A DNA stretch of 64,000 nucleotides. It comes from an uncultured Desulfovibrio sp. (GTDB lineage Bacteria > Desulfobacterota > Desulfovibrionia > Desulfovibrionales > Desulfovibrionaceae). This document shows, piece after piece, positions 50,010-58,984 of this stretch. The stretch is from positions 248,001-312,000 of the forward strand of contig CAJXYU010000005.1 in the NCBI GenBank assembly GCA_913063155.1, given 5' to 3'. Positions within the stretch are counted from its first letter, which is position 1. Each line of letters begins with the position of its first letter. The notes under the pieces are model-generated. The model did not search any database and was not told the DNA's origin. It was given only the letters and a program-made list of their open reading frames with translations. Both the position numbers and the translations under genes were made by a program.

Positions 50010-50231
50010 ATGGAAGCAGTCCCTGCCATCGGCGGCATCAGTGAATACGAGTCGCCCAAGACGAAAGAGGTCAAGGTCGAGCGGGAAAAACCCGAGCAGA
50101 TCGAGGGCCAGACCATGCAGGAATTGGAAAAGCCTGTGGTCAAAGCGACCGACCAGGACCAGAGTTTTAAGAAGTCGGTGATTGGTGCTGCCTACACCGG
50201 CAAAGGCTCCTTTTTCGACACGGTCATATGA
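50010..50231 (+). CDS. 73-residue hypothetical protein
   Basis: ATG 50010 has AAGGAG 6 bases upstream, a good ribosome site. The protein is hydrophilic and highly charged (ESPKTKEVKVEREKPEQIEG), then ends with a more hydrophobic segment SVIGAAYTGKGSFFDTVI. It looks partly unstructured. No family is recognised. It lies between a terminator and prmA, with an 85-base gap to the latter. The strong ribosome site is the main support that it is real. Confidence 0.55.
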   Translation: MEAVPAIGGISEYESPKTKEVKVEREKPEQIEGQTMQELEKPVVKATDQDQSFKKSVIGAAYTGKGSFFDTVI

Positions 50232-50316
50232 AAAGACATGATCTGAGACCAGTTCATCACGGCCGGAAGAAGCTCTTCTGGCCTCTTTTACTTCCACAAA
50301 CAAGGAATTCTCGCGA

Positions 50317-51180
50317 ATGTCCACACTACTGAAAATCGAATTTCAAGTCGGCTCGGAAGAAGCAGACCTTTGCAGCACCTTTCTTTCTCCCAGGGTTCCC
50401 CACGGTTGGGAGGAGATACCCATCGGCCAGGAGTCCATGCTTTTCCGCATTTTTTTGGAAGATCATCCTCTCGGCATGGAGTTGATGCGCGAAATCGAGA
50501 AGCGTTTCCCGGAATGCGGCATCAAGTATTCCGAACAGGAGGCCGAGGAATGGGCCATGGCCTGGAAGGACTTCTTCAACCCCATTGCCTGCGGCGAAAG
50601 GTTTGAGATTCTTCCTCCGTGGATGTCCGAACAGGGGCACGACGACATGACCCATATCGTCATTGAGCCGAAAATGGCCTTTGGTACCGGCCATCATCCA
50701 ACCACTTCCCTGTGTCTGGAGACAATCGGCGAAGTTGTCAAACACGGTATTCTTGAAAAGGGAATGGAATTTTTGGATCTCGGCACAGGCTCCGGCATTC
50801 TTGGAATCGGCCTGTGCAAGCTCGGCCTCACCGGCATCGGCATCGACATTGATCCCCAAGCCATTCCCTGTGCGCAGGAGAACCTGGAGATCAACCGGGT
50901 GGACGACTCCATGAAACTGCTGGTGGGCACTATCGGCAGCCTCAAACCTGGCCAGCTCTTCGACGTGGTGGTGGCCAATATCCTTTCCGGACCGCTCATT
51001 GAAATGGCTGGAGATATTTTGGAGCGCGTCAAGCCAGGGGGGGTACTTATCCTGTCCGGTATTCTTTCCGAGCAGGCCAATGCGGTTGCTGCGGCATACG
51101 CCCGACGCGGTATCGGCGAACCAGAGATCACCGCACAGGGTGAATGGGTCGTTCTCGTCTGGGAAAAGGTGGAGCGCTAG
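50317..51180 (+). CDS. prmA: Ribosomal protein L11 methyltransferase
   Basis: SAM-dependent trimethylation of ribosomal protein L11. 287 residues: an N-terminal substrate-binding ferredoxin-like domain, then a Rossmann methyltransferase with PKMAFGTGHHPTTSLCL, LDLGTGSGILGIGL (SAM loop), GIDIDPQAI and VVANILSGPLIEM (NIL motif in place of NPPY). Length and motifs are those of PrmA. The glycosylase gene begins 3 bases after its stop. Confidence 0.92.
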   Translation: MSTLLKIEFQVGSEEADLCSTFLSPRVPHGWEEIPIGQESMLFRIFLEDHPLGMELMREIEKRFPECGIKYSEQEAEEWAMAWKDFFNPIACGERFEILPPWMSEQGHDDMTHIVIEPKMAFGTGHHPTTSLCLETIGEVVKHGILEKGMEFLDLGTGSGILGIGLCKLGLTGIGIDIDPQAIPCAQENLEINRVDDSMKLLVGTIGSLKPGQLFDVVVANILSGPLIEMAGDILERVKPGGVLILSGILSEQANAVAAAYARRGIGEPEITAQGEWVVLVWEKVER

Positions 51181-51183
51181 CTG

Positions 51184-51834
51184 GTGAGACGTTCAGAGAC
51201 GCTTATGGCCATGTATGAGGCTATGGTCGGCGCTCTTGGCCCCAGTCATTGGTGGCCCGGCGAGTCTCCGCTGGAAATCGCCGTGGGGGCCGTCCTGACC
51301 CAGAACACCAATTGGGCAAACGTTGCAAAGGCTATTGAAAACATCAAGCAGGCGGATGTGCTGGATGTGAGAAGGCTTCTTGCCCTCCCTGTTTCAGAAC
51401 TCTCTGAGCTGATCCGCCCTGCCGGTTATTTTCGTTTGAAAGCCGGGCGGTTGCGGAATCTGCTGCAATTCATCGCCAGCGAGGCGCAGGGGGACATAGA
51501 AGTCCTGCGGGAACGGGAGTTTTCCCTGCTGCGGGAGTCGCTGCTGCAGGTCAAGGGCATAGGGCCGGAGACTGCCGACGCCATCCTTTGCTATGCCCTC
51601 GATTTTCCGGTATTTGTAGTCGATGCGTATACGGTCAGGATGTTCAGCAGGCACGGACTGGTGTCTGAAGAGGCGGACTACCATGAAGTGCAGAGCTATG
51701 TCATGGACGTCCTGCCGGGAGATCTGGCGCTGTTCAATGAATACCATGCCCTCATCGTGCGTATGGGCAAGCAGTGGTGCAAAAAGAAACAGGGGCTGTG
51801 CGAGACATGTCCTCTGCAACCATTTCTTCTTTGA
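51184..51834 (+). CDS. EndoIII/HhH-GPD-family DNA glycosylase lacking the lyase lysine
   Basis: 216 residues; GTG start with GGTGGAG upstream. Features are SPLEIAVGAVLTQNTNW, the helix-hairpin-helix LLQVKGIGPETADAIL and VVDAYTVRM with the catalytic Asp. EndoIII has a catalytic Lys where this protein has Glu (GPETAD), which points to a monofunctional glycosylase such as the MagIII type acting on 3-methyladenine. The iron-sulfur loop reads CKKKQGLCETCPLQPFL, so three Cys remain and the fourth (expected five residues after the third) is Leu. Substrate is inference. Stop overlaps the envC start (TGATG). Confidence 0.8.
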   Translation: MRRSETLMAMYEAMVGALGPSHWWPGESPLEIAVGAVLTQNTNWANVAKAIENIKQADVLDVRRLLALPVSELSELIRPAGYFRLKAGRLRNLLQFIASEAQGDIEVLREREFSLLRESLLQVKGIGPETADAILCYALDFPVFVVDAYTVRMFSRHGLVSEEADYHEVQSYVMDVLPGDLALFNEYHALIVRMGKQWCKKKQGLCETCPLQPFLL

Positions 51835-52964
51835 TGGCTGATACAAGAATTCAATTTATCATTCTGCCGGTGCTTCTGTCGGTGCTTTTCATCAGCGCCC
51901 TCCCCTGTCTGGCGCAGCGGGAAGGTGAGGGGGAGGCCATTCACGAGGCCATCCAGGAGGAAAGCCAGAAGGCTGATGTCCGACAGCGGCAGGTTCAGTC
52001 CCTGAACCGCAAGGCCAGCAAATTGTCCGGCAAGCTTTCATCCATCGAAACCCGCATCAGGAATGTAGGCAAGCAGGTTCGGGTCCAGGAAAAGGTGTTG
52101 GCCGAGATTCGTACGAATGAAGCCGCCGCACGCAAGGAGCATTTTGTCCTGGAGGCCCGCAAGGAGAAGATATCCAAAGAATTGCAGGGACTTTTGAAAT
52201 CTCTGTGGCCTGTACACATGCAGAGTGTTCAGGCTCGTTTTGCGGGTGTGGACAGCTGGGCCATGGCGGACAGGCGGTTCAATTGGCTTGCCGACGTTTA
52301 CGGTGTTACCAAAGAAAAATTCGAGGAAGCGCACGCCACCGCAGATCTTCTGAAACGGAACCTGGAACGTCAACGTCTCCTGGAGAAGGAAGCGGAGCTT
52401 CAACTGAGCAAGGTCAACAAGTCCAAGGACAGGCTGTTGCGCGACAAATGGACCCTGCGGTCCAACCTCACGAAGGTGCGTACGCAAAAGGAGACGCTCG
52501 AGTCGGAGTTGCAGGAGATCCTGGCCACCATCAAGCAACTCAACTATCAACTCAACAGTCAGAAGACCAAGAAGTTCGACTACTATAAACGCGCCTTGCC
52601 CTGGCCTGTGCACGGTTCGGTCATCGCAGGGTTCAATCCCCGAGGCAACCCGCCGCGTCGTGGCCTCTCGCTCACTGTCATCGACGGGGCCGAAGTCCGT
52701 TCCGTGTTTTGGGGCAAAGTGGTGCACAACGGCACCTTGCGCGGATTCGGGCGTGTCGTCATCATTTATCATGGATATAATTACTATAGTCTGTACGCAT
52801 ATTTGGGAGAGACCAATGTGGTGACCGGACAAGAGGTCGAAAAGGACGAACCCATCGGCAAGGCCGGATATTATCCTCTTGCCGACGGTCCCGGTTTGTA
52901 TTTCGAATTGCGTTTTCATCAAAAACCCATTAATCCGAAACTTTGGTTAACCGCTTTGAATTGA
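51834..52964 (+). CDS. envC: EnvC-like murein hydrolase activator with degenerate LytM domain
   Basis: 376 residues from ATG 51834, which overlaps the preceding stop as TGATG; an in-frame ATG at 51807 is an alternative. A signal sequence (FIILPVLLSVLFISALPCLAQ) is followed by long coiled coils (about 35-255) and a C-terminal LytM/M23 fold (FWGKVVHNGTLRGFGRVVIIYH, GPGLYFELRFHQKPINP). The zinc-binding HxxxD and HxH residues of active M23 peptidases are not visible, as in EnvC, which activates amidases at the septum. It heads the envC-ctpA-yibQ set. Confidence 0.85.
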   Translation: MADTRIQFIILPVLLSVLFISALPCLAQREGEGEAIHEAIQEESQKADVRQRQVQSLNRKASKLSGKLSSIETRIRNVGKQVRVQEKVLAEIRTNEAAARKEHFVLEARKEKISKELQGLLKSLWPVHMQSVQARFAGVDSWAMADRRFNWLADVYGVTKEKFEEAHATADLLKRNLERQRLLEKEAELQLSKVNKSKDRLLRDKWTLRSNLTKVRTQKETLESELQEILATIKQLNYQLNSQKTKKFDYYKRALPWPVHGSVIAGFNPRGNPPRRGLSLTVIDGAEVRSVFWGKVVHNGTLRGFGRVVIIYHGYNYYSLYAYLGETNVVTGQEVEKDEPIGKAGYYPLADGPGLYFELRFHQKPINPKLWLTALN

Positions 52965-53005
52965 TAAGCAAGTTAACCTGAGACCGCATATTCTCGGAGG
53001 AAGCA

Positions 53006-54295
53006 ATGCGAATTTCCCTGTGGCTGATCACTTTTCTTCTGCTGTTTACATTGACGGTGGCTCCCGGCTCCAGCGTGGCCGGAAAGGACGCGGCGCATTT
53101 CGACGCCCTGAAGCGTTTCAGCCAAGTCCTGGACATGGTTGAGGGCTATTACGTCAATCCGATTACCAAGCAGGAGTTGATCGAGGACTCCATCAAGGGC
53201 ATGCTCGAACAGCTTGATCCCCACTCTGCCTACCTGACTCCCGAGGATTTCAAGGACGTCCAGGAAAGCACCAGCGGCCAGTTCAGCGGCATCGGGATCG
53301 AGATCAGTATGGAAAACGGTCGTCTGATCTGTGTTTCGCCTATTGAGGACACTCCCGCCTACAAGGCCGGGCTCAAGGCCGGAGACATCATTCTCGAGAT
53401 TGACGGAGAACCCACCCAGGACATGAGCCTCATGGATGCGGTCAAGATGATTCGTGGTCCCAAGGGTTCCACCGTACATTTGACCATTCTGCATGAAGGC
53501 GCTCAGATGCCGAAGGAAGTGCCCATCGTCCGTGGAACCATTCCCATCGTCAGCGTCAAGACCAGAATTTTCGACAACGATTACCTCTATGTTCGCCTGA
53601 CCCGCTTCAATGAAAACACCACCGAGGAACTTCGTGATGAAATCCGGAAGTTCAAGAAGAAGCATGAACTTAAGGGAATCATTCTCGACCTGCGCAACAA
53701 CCCAGGCGGCCTTCTTGGGCAGGCAGTGTCTGTTGCCGATACCTTCATTGAAGAGGGGCTGATTGTGTATATCCAGGGCAAAGACAAGGCCCAGCGCAAG
53801 GACTTCTTTGCTGGAAAGAACAAGGATGAGGTTATGGCTCCCATGGTCGTGCTCATCAATTCCGGTTCGGCCTCGGCGTCTGAAATCGTTGCGGGCGCCT
53901 TGCAGGACCATAACCGCGCCCTGCTCGTTGGCGAACGCTCCTTCGGCAAGGGCTCCGTTCAGACGGTCATTCCGCTGGCCGACGGCTCGGGCATCAAACT
54001 GACCACCGCCTTGTACTATACTCCCAGCGGTCGTTCCATTCAGGCAACCGGCATTGAACCCGACCTGGCAATCCCCTTTGTTGAACCGGCCAAGGATGAC
54101 GAGATGGATGAAATGCGCCGCAGGTTTACGGTGCGTGAAAAAGACCTTGGCGGCCACCTTGAAAACGTCAACGGGGACAAGGTCAAGGCCAACCGCGAAT
54201 CTCGCGACATCAAGAAGCTGCTTGAAAAGGACAACCAGCTTCGCATCAGCCTTGAGCTGGTCAAGAATCTGCCCCGTATAGGTAAGATAAAGTAA
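53006..54295 (+). CDS. ctpA: C-terminal processing peptidase (S41 family)
   Basis: Periplasmic serine protease with a PDZ domain. 429 residues; ATG 53006 with GGAGG 5 bases upstream. Signal peptide (ISLWLITFLLLFTLTVAPGSS), PDZ at about 95-165 (SGIGIEISMENG, AGLKAGDIILEIDG), and the catalytic Ser/Lys dyad in VVLINSGSASASEI (about 283-294) and ERSFGKGSVQT (Lys315). Conserved LDLRNNPGGLL is present. The 3' end abuts yibQ with no gap. Confidence 0.94.
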   Translation: MRISLWLITFLLLFTLTVAPGSSVAGKDAAHFDALKRFSQVLDMVEGYYVNPITKQELIEDSIKGMLEQLDPHSAYLTPEDFKDVQESTSGQFSGIGIEISMENGRLICVSPIEDTPAYKAGLKAGDIILEIDGEPTQDMSLMDAVKMIRGPKGSTVHLTILHEGAQMPKEVPIVRGTIPIVSVKTRIFDNDYLYVRLTRFNENTTEELRDEIRKFKKKHELKGIILDLRNNPGGLLGQAVSVADTFIEEGLIVYIQGKDKAQRKDFFAGKNKDEVMAPMVVLINSGSASASEIVAGALQDHNRALLVGERSFGKGSVQTVIPLADGSGIKLTTALYYTPSGRSIQATGIEPDLAIPFVEPAKDDEMDEMRRRFTVREKDLGGHLENVNGDKVKANRESRDIKKLLEKDNQLRISLELVKNLPRIGKIK

Positions 54296-55570
54296 ATGAC
54301 TCAGGACCTTGAGCCGCGTGAAAGCGGCACAACGGCACAGACGAAGGATCCGGAAAACAAGACCGGGCTGGACAGGCTGAAAGACCGCCTGTACCGGCCC
54401 GGTCCTCTTGTTGTCATCTTCGGCTTGGTAATGGTCGTTTTGGCCTTGGTGATCGCCTTCCTCATCACCTCCGAGCCCCCTGCCCCCCGGATTGTGCAAA
54501 AAGCGGAGAATAATGTCCTCCAGGCTGCACCGCCCTCCTCGGAGCCGCACCGTGTGTATGAGGAGACATTTGGTCATGTTCTGGAAGAACAGGTCAAGCA
54601 GGCGGATTTCGCATTGCTGGAAGCACTGCGCAAAACCGGCATCGATATGCAACGCCTGGAGCTTTCCGATGTCCGCATCAAGGAGGACAACGGCAGGCGT
54701 TATCATTATCAGGAATTGCGGATTCCCGGCATTCGCAATCGCGACAAATTTTTGCTGACCCTCCAGGAGTGCCTGGCCAAACGTGTCCCTGGCGCATTTC
54801 TGGCAGGAGACGGCTCCAAGGTGGTCAATATAGACATCGACAAGGTGCGTACACACAGCATCTACCTTGATCGGAGTCTTCCCGCTCCCGTCTATCCCGC
54901 CGTCAAAGGCCCCAAACTGGTCATTGTCATTGATGACGTGGGCGAGAACCTGGCGGTTCTCAAAGGATTGCTCAAACTCAATCTTCCGCTCGTCTATGCC
55001 GTGTGGCCCATGGGCAGCCATACTACCGAATCCGTTCGTCTCATCCACAAGGCCGAACATGATCTCATCATTCACTACCCCATGGAACCCAAGGCATACC
55101 CCAAGGTGGATCCCGGCCCGGGGGCGTTGTTCACATCAATGAAAGCCGGGAAGATCCGCAAGACCATGGAAAAATACATGGCCATGGTGCCGGGGGCCAT
55201 AGGGGCCAACAACCATATGGGGTCGCGCTTTACCGAGTCCGGGCCAGGCATGCGGGTCGCACTTTCCACCTTCAAAAAACACGGGTTATTTTTCCTGGAC
55301 AGCATGACCACTCCCAAAAGCGTGGCGCGGTCCGTGGCGCAAAAGATTAAGATTCCTTTTTATAAGCGGGACGTCTTTCTGGATAACGTCAAGGAAGTTC
55401 CTGCCATCATTCACCAGCTGCGCAAGGCCGAACGCATAGCCAAACGCCGGGGCAGGGCCATCGCCATCGGACACAATTACGCCGTCACCCTGTCGGCGCT
55501 TAGGCAATGGGCCGATTTGAAGGATTCTTCCGTTCTGGTGCTTCCCCTTTCCAGGCTTCAGCCGGAATAA
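54296..55570 (+). CDS. yibQ: Divergent polysaccharide deacetylase (YibQ/DUF610) membrane-anchored protein
   Basis: 424 residues. One transmembrane helix (about 38-58, LVVIFGLVMVVLALVIAFLI) follows a cytosolic leader; the rest is periplasmic. The C-terminal domain (about 205-424) has LVIVIDDVGEN, HTTESVRLIHKAEHDLIIHYPMEP, GANNHMGSRFTES and KKHGLFFLDSMTT, the divergent polysaccharide deacetylase pattern with acidic and His residues that could bind a metal. Substrate is unknown. The envC-ctpA-yibQ order is common and suggests a shared cell-wall role. Confidence 0.88.
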   Translation: MTQDLEPRESGTTAQTKDPENKTGLDRLKDRLYRPGPLVVIFGLVMVVLALVIAFLITSEPPAPRIVQKAENNVLQAAPPSSEPHRVYEETFGHVLEEQVKQADFALLEALRKTGIDMQRLELSDVRIKEDNGRRYHYQELRIPGIRNRDKFLLTLQECLAKRVPGAFLAGDGSKVVNIDIDKVRTHSIYLDRSLPAPVYPAVKGPKLVIVIDDVGENLAVLKGLLKLNLPLVYAVWPMGSHTTESVRLIHKAEHDLIIHYPMEPKAYPKVDPGPGALFTSMKAGKIRKTMEKYMAMVPGAIGANNHMGSRFTESGPGMRVALSTFKKHGLFFLDSMTTPKSVARSVAQKIKIPFYKRDVFLDNVKEVPAIIHQLRKAERIAKRRGRAIAIGHNYAVTLSALRQWADLKDSSVLVLPLSRLQPE

Positions 55571-55929
55571 TCATTTAGTAATGTCGCTTGGTTTGGGAGG
55601 AATTCGGTGGAGATGGGCTGCCCTGCCAACAGAAGTTTTTATCTGTTGTGCGATGTTTTTTTCATTCTTATTAACACCTTTTAATAGTTAAAGAAGTTGT
55701 GTTGCCGTTTGGCTTGGTGAATATAATCTAGAATTTTATTAATTTTTTTCTGGAACAAAATAATGATTGGAAGTGGGTTTCTGTTGCTTACCCAACGCAC
55801 CAGGTGTTAGAAAAAACTTAAGAACTCATCCTGGTTGCCGATAAAGTCAAAAGAGTTCGGATCGTTTTTTGCTATAGGTTCAGAAGCCTGAGAAAAAACT
55901 GACGGAAAGAATTTTTTGGGGTCATATTC
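55571..55929. other. 359-base AT-rich gap upstream of fliM
   Basis: No gene seen. It holds a sigma-28-like promoter at 55818-55844. Also present is a TATAAT near 55720 with no good -35 at normal spacing. No convincing terminator for yibQ is visible. Confidence 0.55.
55818..55844 (+). promoter_or_regulatory. Sigma-28 (FliA)-like promoter of fliM
   Basis: The -10 element GCCGATAA at 55837-55844 is an exact match to the FliA consensus. TTAA at 55818-55821 lies 15 bases upstream (consensus TAAA-N15-GCCGATAA). The gene it faces is flagellar. It is about 85 bases from the fliM ATG. Confidence 0.6.
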
Positions 55930-56907
55930 ATGAGCAAGATCCTCGAACAAGATGAAGTTGATGCCCTGTTGAGAGGGCTTTCCGGTGGAGACGTCGAGAC
56001 CGAGGCGGAGTTGCCCGAAGACGACTCCGGTGTGGTTGCGTTTGACCTGGCCAACCAGGACAGGATCATCCGCGGCCGTATGCCCGTCCTGGAAATAGTC
56101 AACGACCGTTTCGCACGCCTGTGTACCAACGCCTTGGCCAACACCATGCGGAAACGCGTGGACATCAACCCCATCTCCATCGACATGTCCAAGTTCGGGG
56201 ATTTCATGCGTTCCCTGCCTGTTCCCACGTCAATTTCCATCTTCAAGATGGATCCCTTGCGTGGTAACGCCCTGCTCGTGGTGGATTCCCGGCTTGTTTT
56301 CGCTTTGGTGGAGAACTTTTTCGGCGGCGCCGGCAGCCAGCCCAAGGTCGAAGGCCGCGACTTTACCCCCATTGAGCAGGCCATTGTGGAGCGTGTGGTC
56401 AAGATCGCCCTGTCCAACATGGAGGAATCTTGGCAGCCGGTTCATGAAGTGCACATCGAACTGGTGCGTACCGAGGTCAACCCGCAATTTGCGGCAATTG
56501 TTCCGCCCTCCGATGTGGTCATTGTGGTCACTTTCGAAGTCGAGCTGGAAAACGCCATCGGCTCGCTCATCATCTGCCTCCCCTACGCCACCATGGAGCC
56601 CATCCGTTCCAAGCTGCATGCCTCCTTCCAGTCCGAGCGCCTGGAAGTGGATCATGCATGGATCAACCGCTTCAAGGAGCGGCTTATGGAAACGCCGGTG
56701 GAGATGGTCGTCCGGCTTGGGCAGTCCAAGATTTCCGGTCGTCAGCTTTTGAATCTTCAAAAGGGAGACATCTTGCTTTTGGATACGGATGAGGACGAAT
56801 TGCTTGAGGCGGAAATCGAGGGCATCAAGAAGTTCTATGGCCTGCCAGGTAGAGTTAAGGGCAACAAGTCCTTCCGGGTGGTCAAGGAACAGGAAATTCG
56901 TTTTTAA
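55930..56907 (+). CDS. fliM: Flagellar motor switch protein FliM
   Basis: C-ring protein that binds CheY-P and switches rotor direction. 325 residues. The N-terminal CheY-P-binding peptide ILEQDEVDALLRG is intact. The middle CheC-like domain includes RLCTNALANTMRKRVDI and LLVVDSRLVFALVENFFGG, and the C-terminal SpoA domain has VEMVVRLGQSKISGRQLLNLQKGDILLL. The gene stands apart from other flagellar genes in this window, with its own sigma-28-like promoter and a terminator. Confidence 0.94.
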   Translation: MSKILEQDEVDALLRGLSGGDVETEAELPEDDSGVVAFDLANQDRIIRGRMPVLEIVNDRFARLCTNALANTMRKRVDINPISIDMSKFGDFMRSLPVPTSISIFKMDPLRGNALLVVDSRLVFALVENFFGGAGSQPKVEGRDFTPIEQAIVERVVKIALSNMEESWQPVHEVHIELVRTEVNPQFAAIVPPSDVVIVVTFEVELENAIGSLIICLPYATMEPIRSKLHASFQSERLEVDHAWINRFKERLMETPVEMVVRLGQSKISGRQLLNLQKGDILLLDTDEDELLEAEIEGIKKFYGLPGRVKGNKSFRVVKEQEIRF

Positions 56908-56928
56908 TCAACCCTGCAGCAGTTTTTC

Positions 56929-56954
56929 AGGCCGCGTCAAGCGGCCTTTTTTTA
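56929..56954 (+). terminator. Terminator after fliM
   Basis: AGGCCGC pairs with GCGGCCT around GTCAA, followed by a run of six or more T. Confidence 0.9.
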
Positions 56955-57036
56955 TTGCCTCTCTTCGATAACCACTTGACGAAAGTCCGGAAGATCAACC
57001 AGACTGACGAGCTGAAAATCAATCAGGAGGAGAGAT

Positions 57037-57987
57037 ATGAAAAAACTGTTTGCTGTCGCCGCATTGGCACTCTGCCTGTTCGCTTCCACCGCTATGGGGG
57101 CGGACAAAACCTATACCATTTCCATCAACCAGATCGTGGAGCACCCTTCCCTGGATGCAACTCGCTTTGGGTTCATGGACCGTCTGAAGGAACTGGGCAT
57201 TGATGCCAAGTACAATGTGCATATTGCCCAAGGCAACATGGCCACCAACACTCAGATAGCTTCCCAGATCGCAGGAGAAAAGCCCGACCTGGTGCTGGGA
57301 ATTTCCACCCCCTCGGCCCAGGCTGTGGCTCAGAAGATCAAGGATCACCCCATCCTCTTCGCTTGTGTCACCGACCCGGTTGCCGCCGGCATAGTGAACA
57401 GTCTGGAAAAGCCGGGTGCCAATGTCTCCGGCATGACCGACATGAGCCCCATGGACAAGCATTTCGAACTCATCCGTGAAATCGTTCCGGGCATCAAGTC
57501 CATCGGCGTCATTTATAATGCTGGAGAAGCCAACTCCGTGGTGCTTATCGACCTGCTTAAGAAATATGCTTCCGCTGCAGGCGTGAATGTTGAGGAAGCC
57601 ACTATCGCCAACTCGGCAGGCGTCTACCAGGCCGCCAAAAGCCTGGTGGGACGCTGCGAGGCCATTTACATTCCCGTAGACAACACGGTCGTGTCCGCCC
57701 TGGAATCCGCCATCAAGGTCTGCCGACAGAATCATCTGCCGCTCATCTCCGGAGATACCGATTCCGTAGCGCGCGGCACCATTGCTGCCTTGGCCGTGGA
57801 CTATCGCGAAATGGGCGTCCAGACCGCCGACATGGCTTTGCGCGTGCTCCAAGGGGCGGACACCGCCACCATGCCCGTGGAAAACCTTAAGCACTTGCGT
57901 TTACACGTCAATCTCAAGGCCGCCGGATCCATGGGCGTCACCCTGCCCGAATCCGTGGTTTCCAGGGCCGAAAAGGTTATCCGGTAG
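57037..57987 (+). CDS. ABC transporter substrate-binding protein (TrpX/DUF534 family)
   Basis: 316 residues; GGAGGAGAG upstream of the ATG. A signal peptide (KKLFAVAALALCLFASTAMG) precedes a type I periplasmic-binding fold: TISINQIVEHPSLDATRFGF, LVLGISTPSAQAVAQ, ILFACVTDPVAAGIV, GVIYNAGEANSV, AIYIPVDNTVVSAL and GDTDSVARGT. This matches the TrpX/YtrH-like family that partners with short permease and ATPase genes as found next here. The ligand (possibly an aromatic amino acid) is inferred from family. Confidence 0.87.
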   Translation: MKKLFAVAALALCLFASTAMGADKTYTISINQIVEHPSLDATRFGFMDRLKELGIDAKYNVHIAQGNMATNTQIASQIAGEKPDLVLGISTPSAQAVAQKIKDHPILFACVTDPVAAGIVNSLEKPGANVSGMTDMSPMDKHFELIREIVPGIKSIGVIYNAGEANSVVLIDLLKKYASAAGVNVEEATIANSAGVYQAAKSLVGRCEAIYIPVDNTVVSALESAIKVCRQNHLPLISGDTDSVARGTIAALAVDYREMGVQTADMALRVLQGADTATMPVENLKHLRLHVNLKAAGSMGVTLPESVVSRAEKVIR

Positions 57988-58025
57988 ACGCTTCTGATTT
58001 GCCATTCAAGGGCATTCGGTATACA

Positions 58026-58058
58026 AGGCGCGTTGCAACTCAACGCGCCTATTTTTAT
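58026..58058 (+). terminator. Hairpin with T tract between the binding-protein and permease genes
   Basis: AGGCGCGTTG (58026-58035) pairs with CAACGCGCCT (58041-58050) around CAACT, then ATTTTTAT. Inside an ABC operon it probably acts as a partial terminator or 3'-end stabiliser giving more binding protein than permease. Confidence 0.75.
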
Positions 58059-58081
58059 ATTCTGAGAGGAAAACTAACATC

Positions 58082-58984
58082 ATGACGCTTTACGCATTTT
58101 ACGGTGCTCTGGAGCAGGGGTTCGCTTTCGGGCTCATGGTTCTGGGGGTATACCTGACGTTCCGTATTCTCGACTTCCCCGATCTCACAGTTGACGGAAG
58201 CCTGCCCCTCGGGGCCGCTGTTTCAGCCGTTGCCATCACCAACGGTTATTCGCCCATTATGGCCATCGTCATGGCCACTTGTGCAGGGTTTATTGCCGGC
58301 ATGGTCACCGGTTTTTTGAACACCAAACTCAAGATCCTGCATCTGCTGGCCTCCATCTTGACGATGATTTCCTTATATTCCGTCAATTTGCGAATTATGG
58401 GCAGGCCTAACCTGACCCTGCTTGGCAAGGATACGGTGGTCGACCAATTCACGGCTTTGGTCGGTCTGCCCCAATACATGGCGACTCCCATTCTCTTCGG
58501 CATCATCTGCGTCGGGTGCGCCGCTCTGCTCATCTGGTTCCTGCATACCGAGGTCGGCATGGCTGTGTTGGCCACCGGGGACAATCCCCAGATGATTACG
58601 AGCCAAGGCATCAATACCCATACCGTCATCATTTTCGGCGTGGGCCTTTCCAACGCCCTTGTGGCTTGCTCCGGAGCCCTTGTAGCCCAGAACCAGGGAG
58701 CCGCAGACGTGAACATGGGGGTTGGGACCATCATTGCCGGGCTGGCCTCCGTCATTATCGGCGAGACTGTGTTCGGCGACCGCAGTATTGTGCGCGCCAT
58801 TGTCGCTGTCCTGCTCGGTTCGGTACTCTACCGCGTCGCCATCGCCCTGGCCCTGGGCCTCAAGCTGGGAGCCTTCTCGGTCACCCCCAGCGACCTGAAC
58901 CTGATTACAGCGGTCCTCGTGGTCATAGCCTTGACCGCACCGACCATGAAAAAGAAATTTCTCTCCAAAGGAGCCACGGCATGA
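58082..58984 (+). CDS. ABC transporter permease (TrpY-like)
   Basis: 300 residues with eight to ten hydrophobic helices. LGVYLTFRILDFPDLTVDGSL near the N-terminus and GDNPQMITSQGINTHTV are typical of the branched-chain/TrpY-like permease group (BPD_transp_2). AGLASVIIGETVFGDRS resembles the coupling region. It overlaps the ATPase start as ATGA. Confidence 0.88.
   Translation: MTLYAFYGALEQGFAFGLMVLGVYLTFRILDFPDLTVDGSLPLGAAVSAVAITNGYSPIMAIVMATCAGFIAGMVTGFLNTKLKILHLLASILTMISLYSVNLRIMGRPNLTLLGKDTVVDQFTALVGLPQYMATPILFGIICVGCAALLIWFLHTEVGMAVLATGDNPQMITSQGINTHTVIIFGVGLSNALVACSGALVAQNQGAADVNMGVGTIIAGLASVIIGETVFGDRSIVRAIVAVLLGSVLYRVAIALALGLKLGAFSVTPSDLNLITAVLVVIALTAPTMKKKFLSKGATA

Noticed and set aside
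52973-55075. A 700-codon open frame on the minus strand opposite ctpA and yibQ
   Set aside because: It is the antisense shadow of two genes with clear catalytic motifs. It has low-complexity residue use and no recognisable domain; such frames are common where codon third positions are GC-rich.
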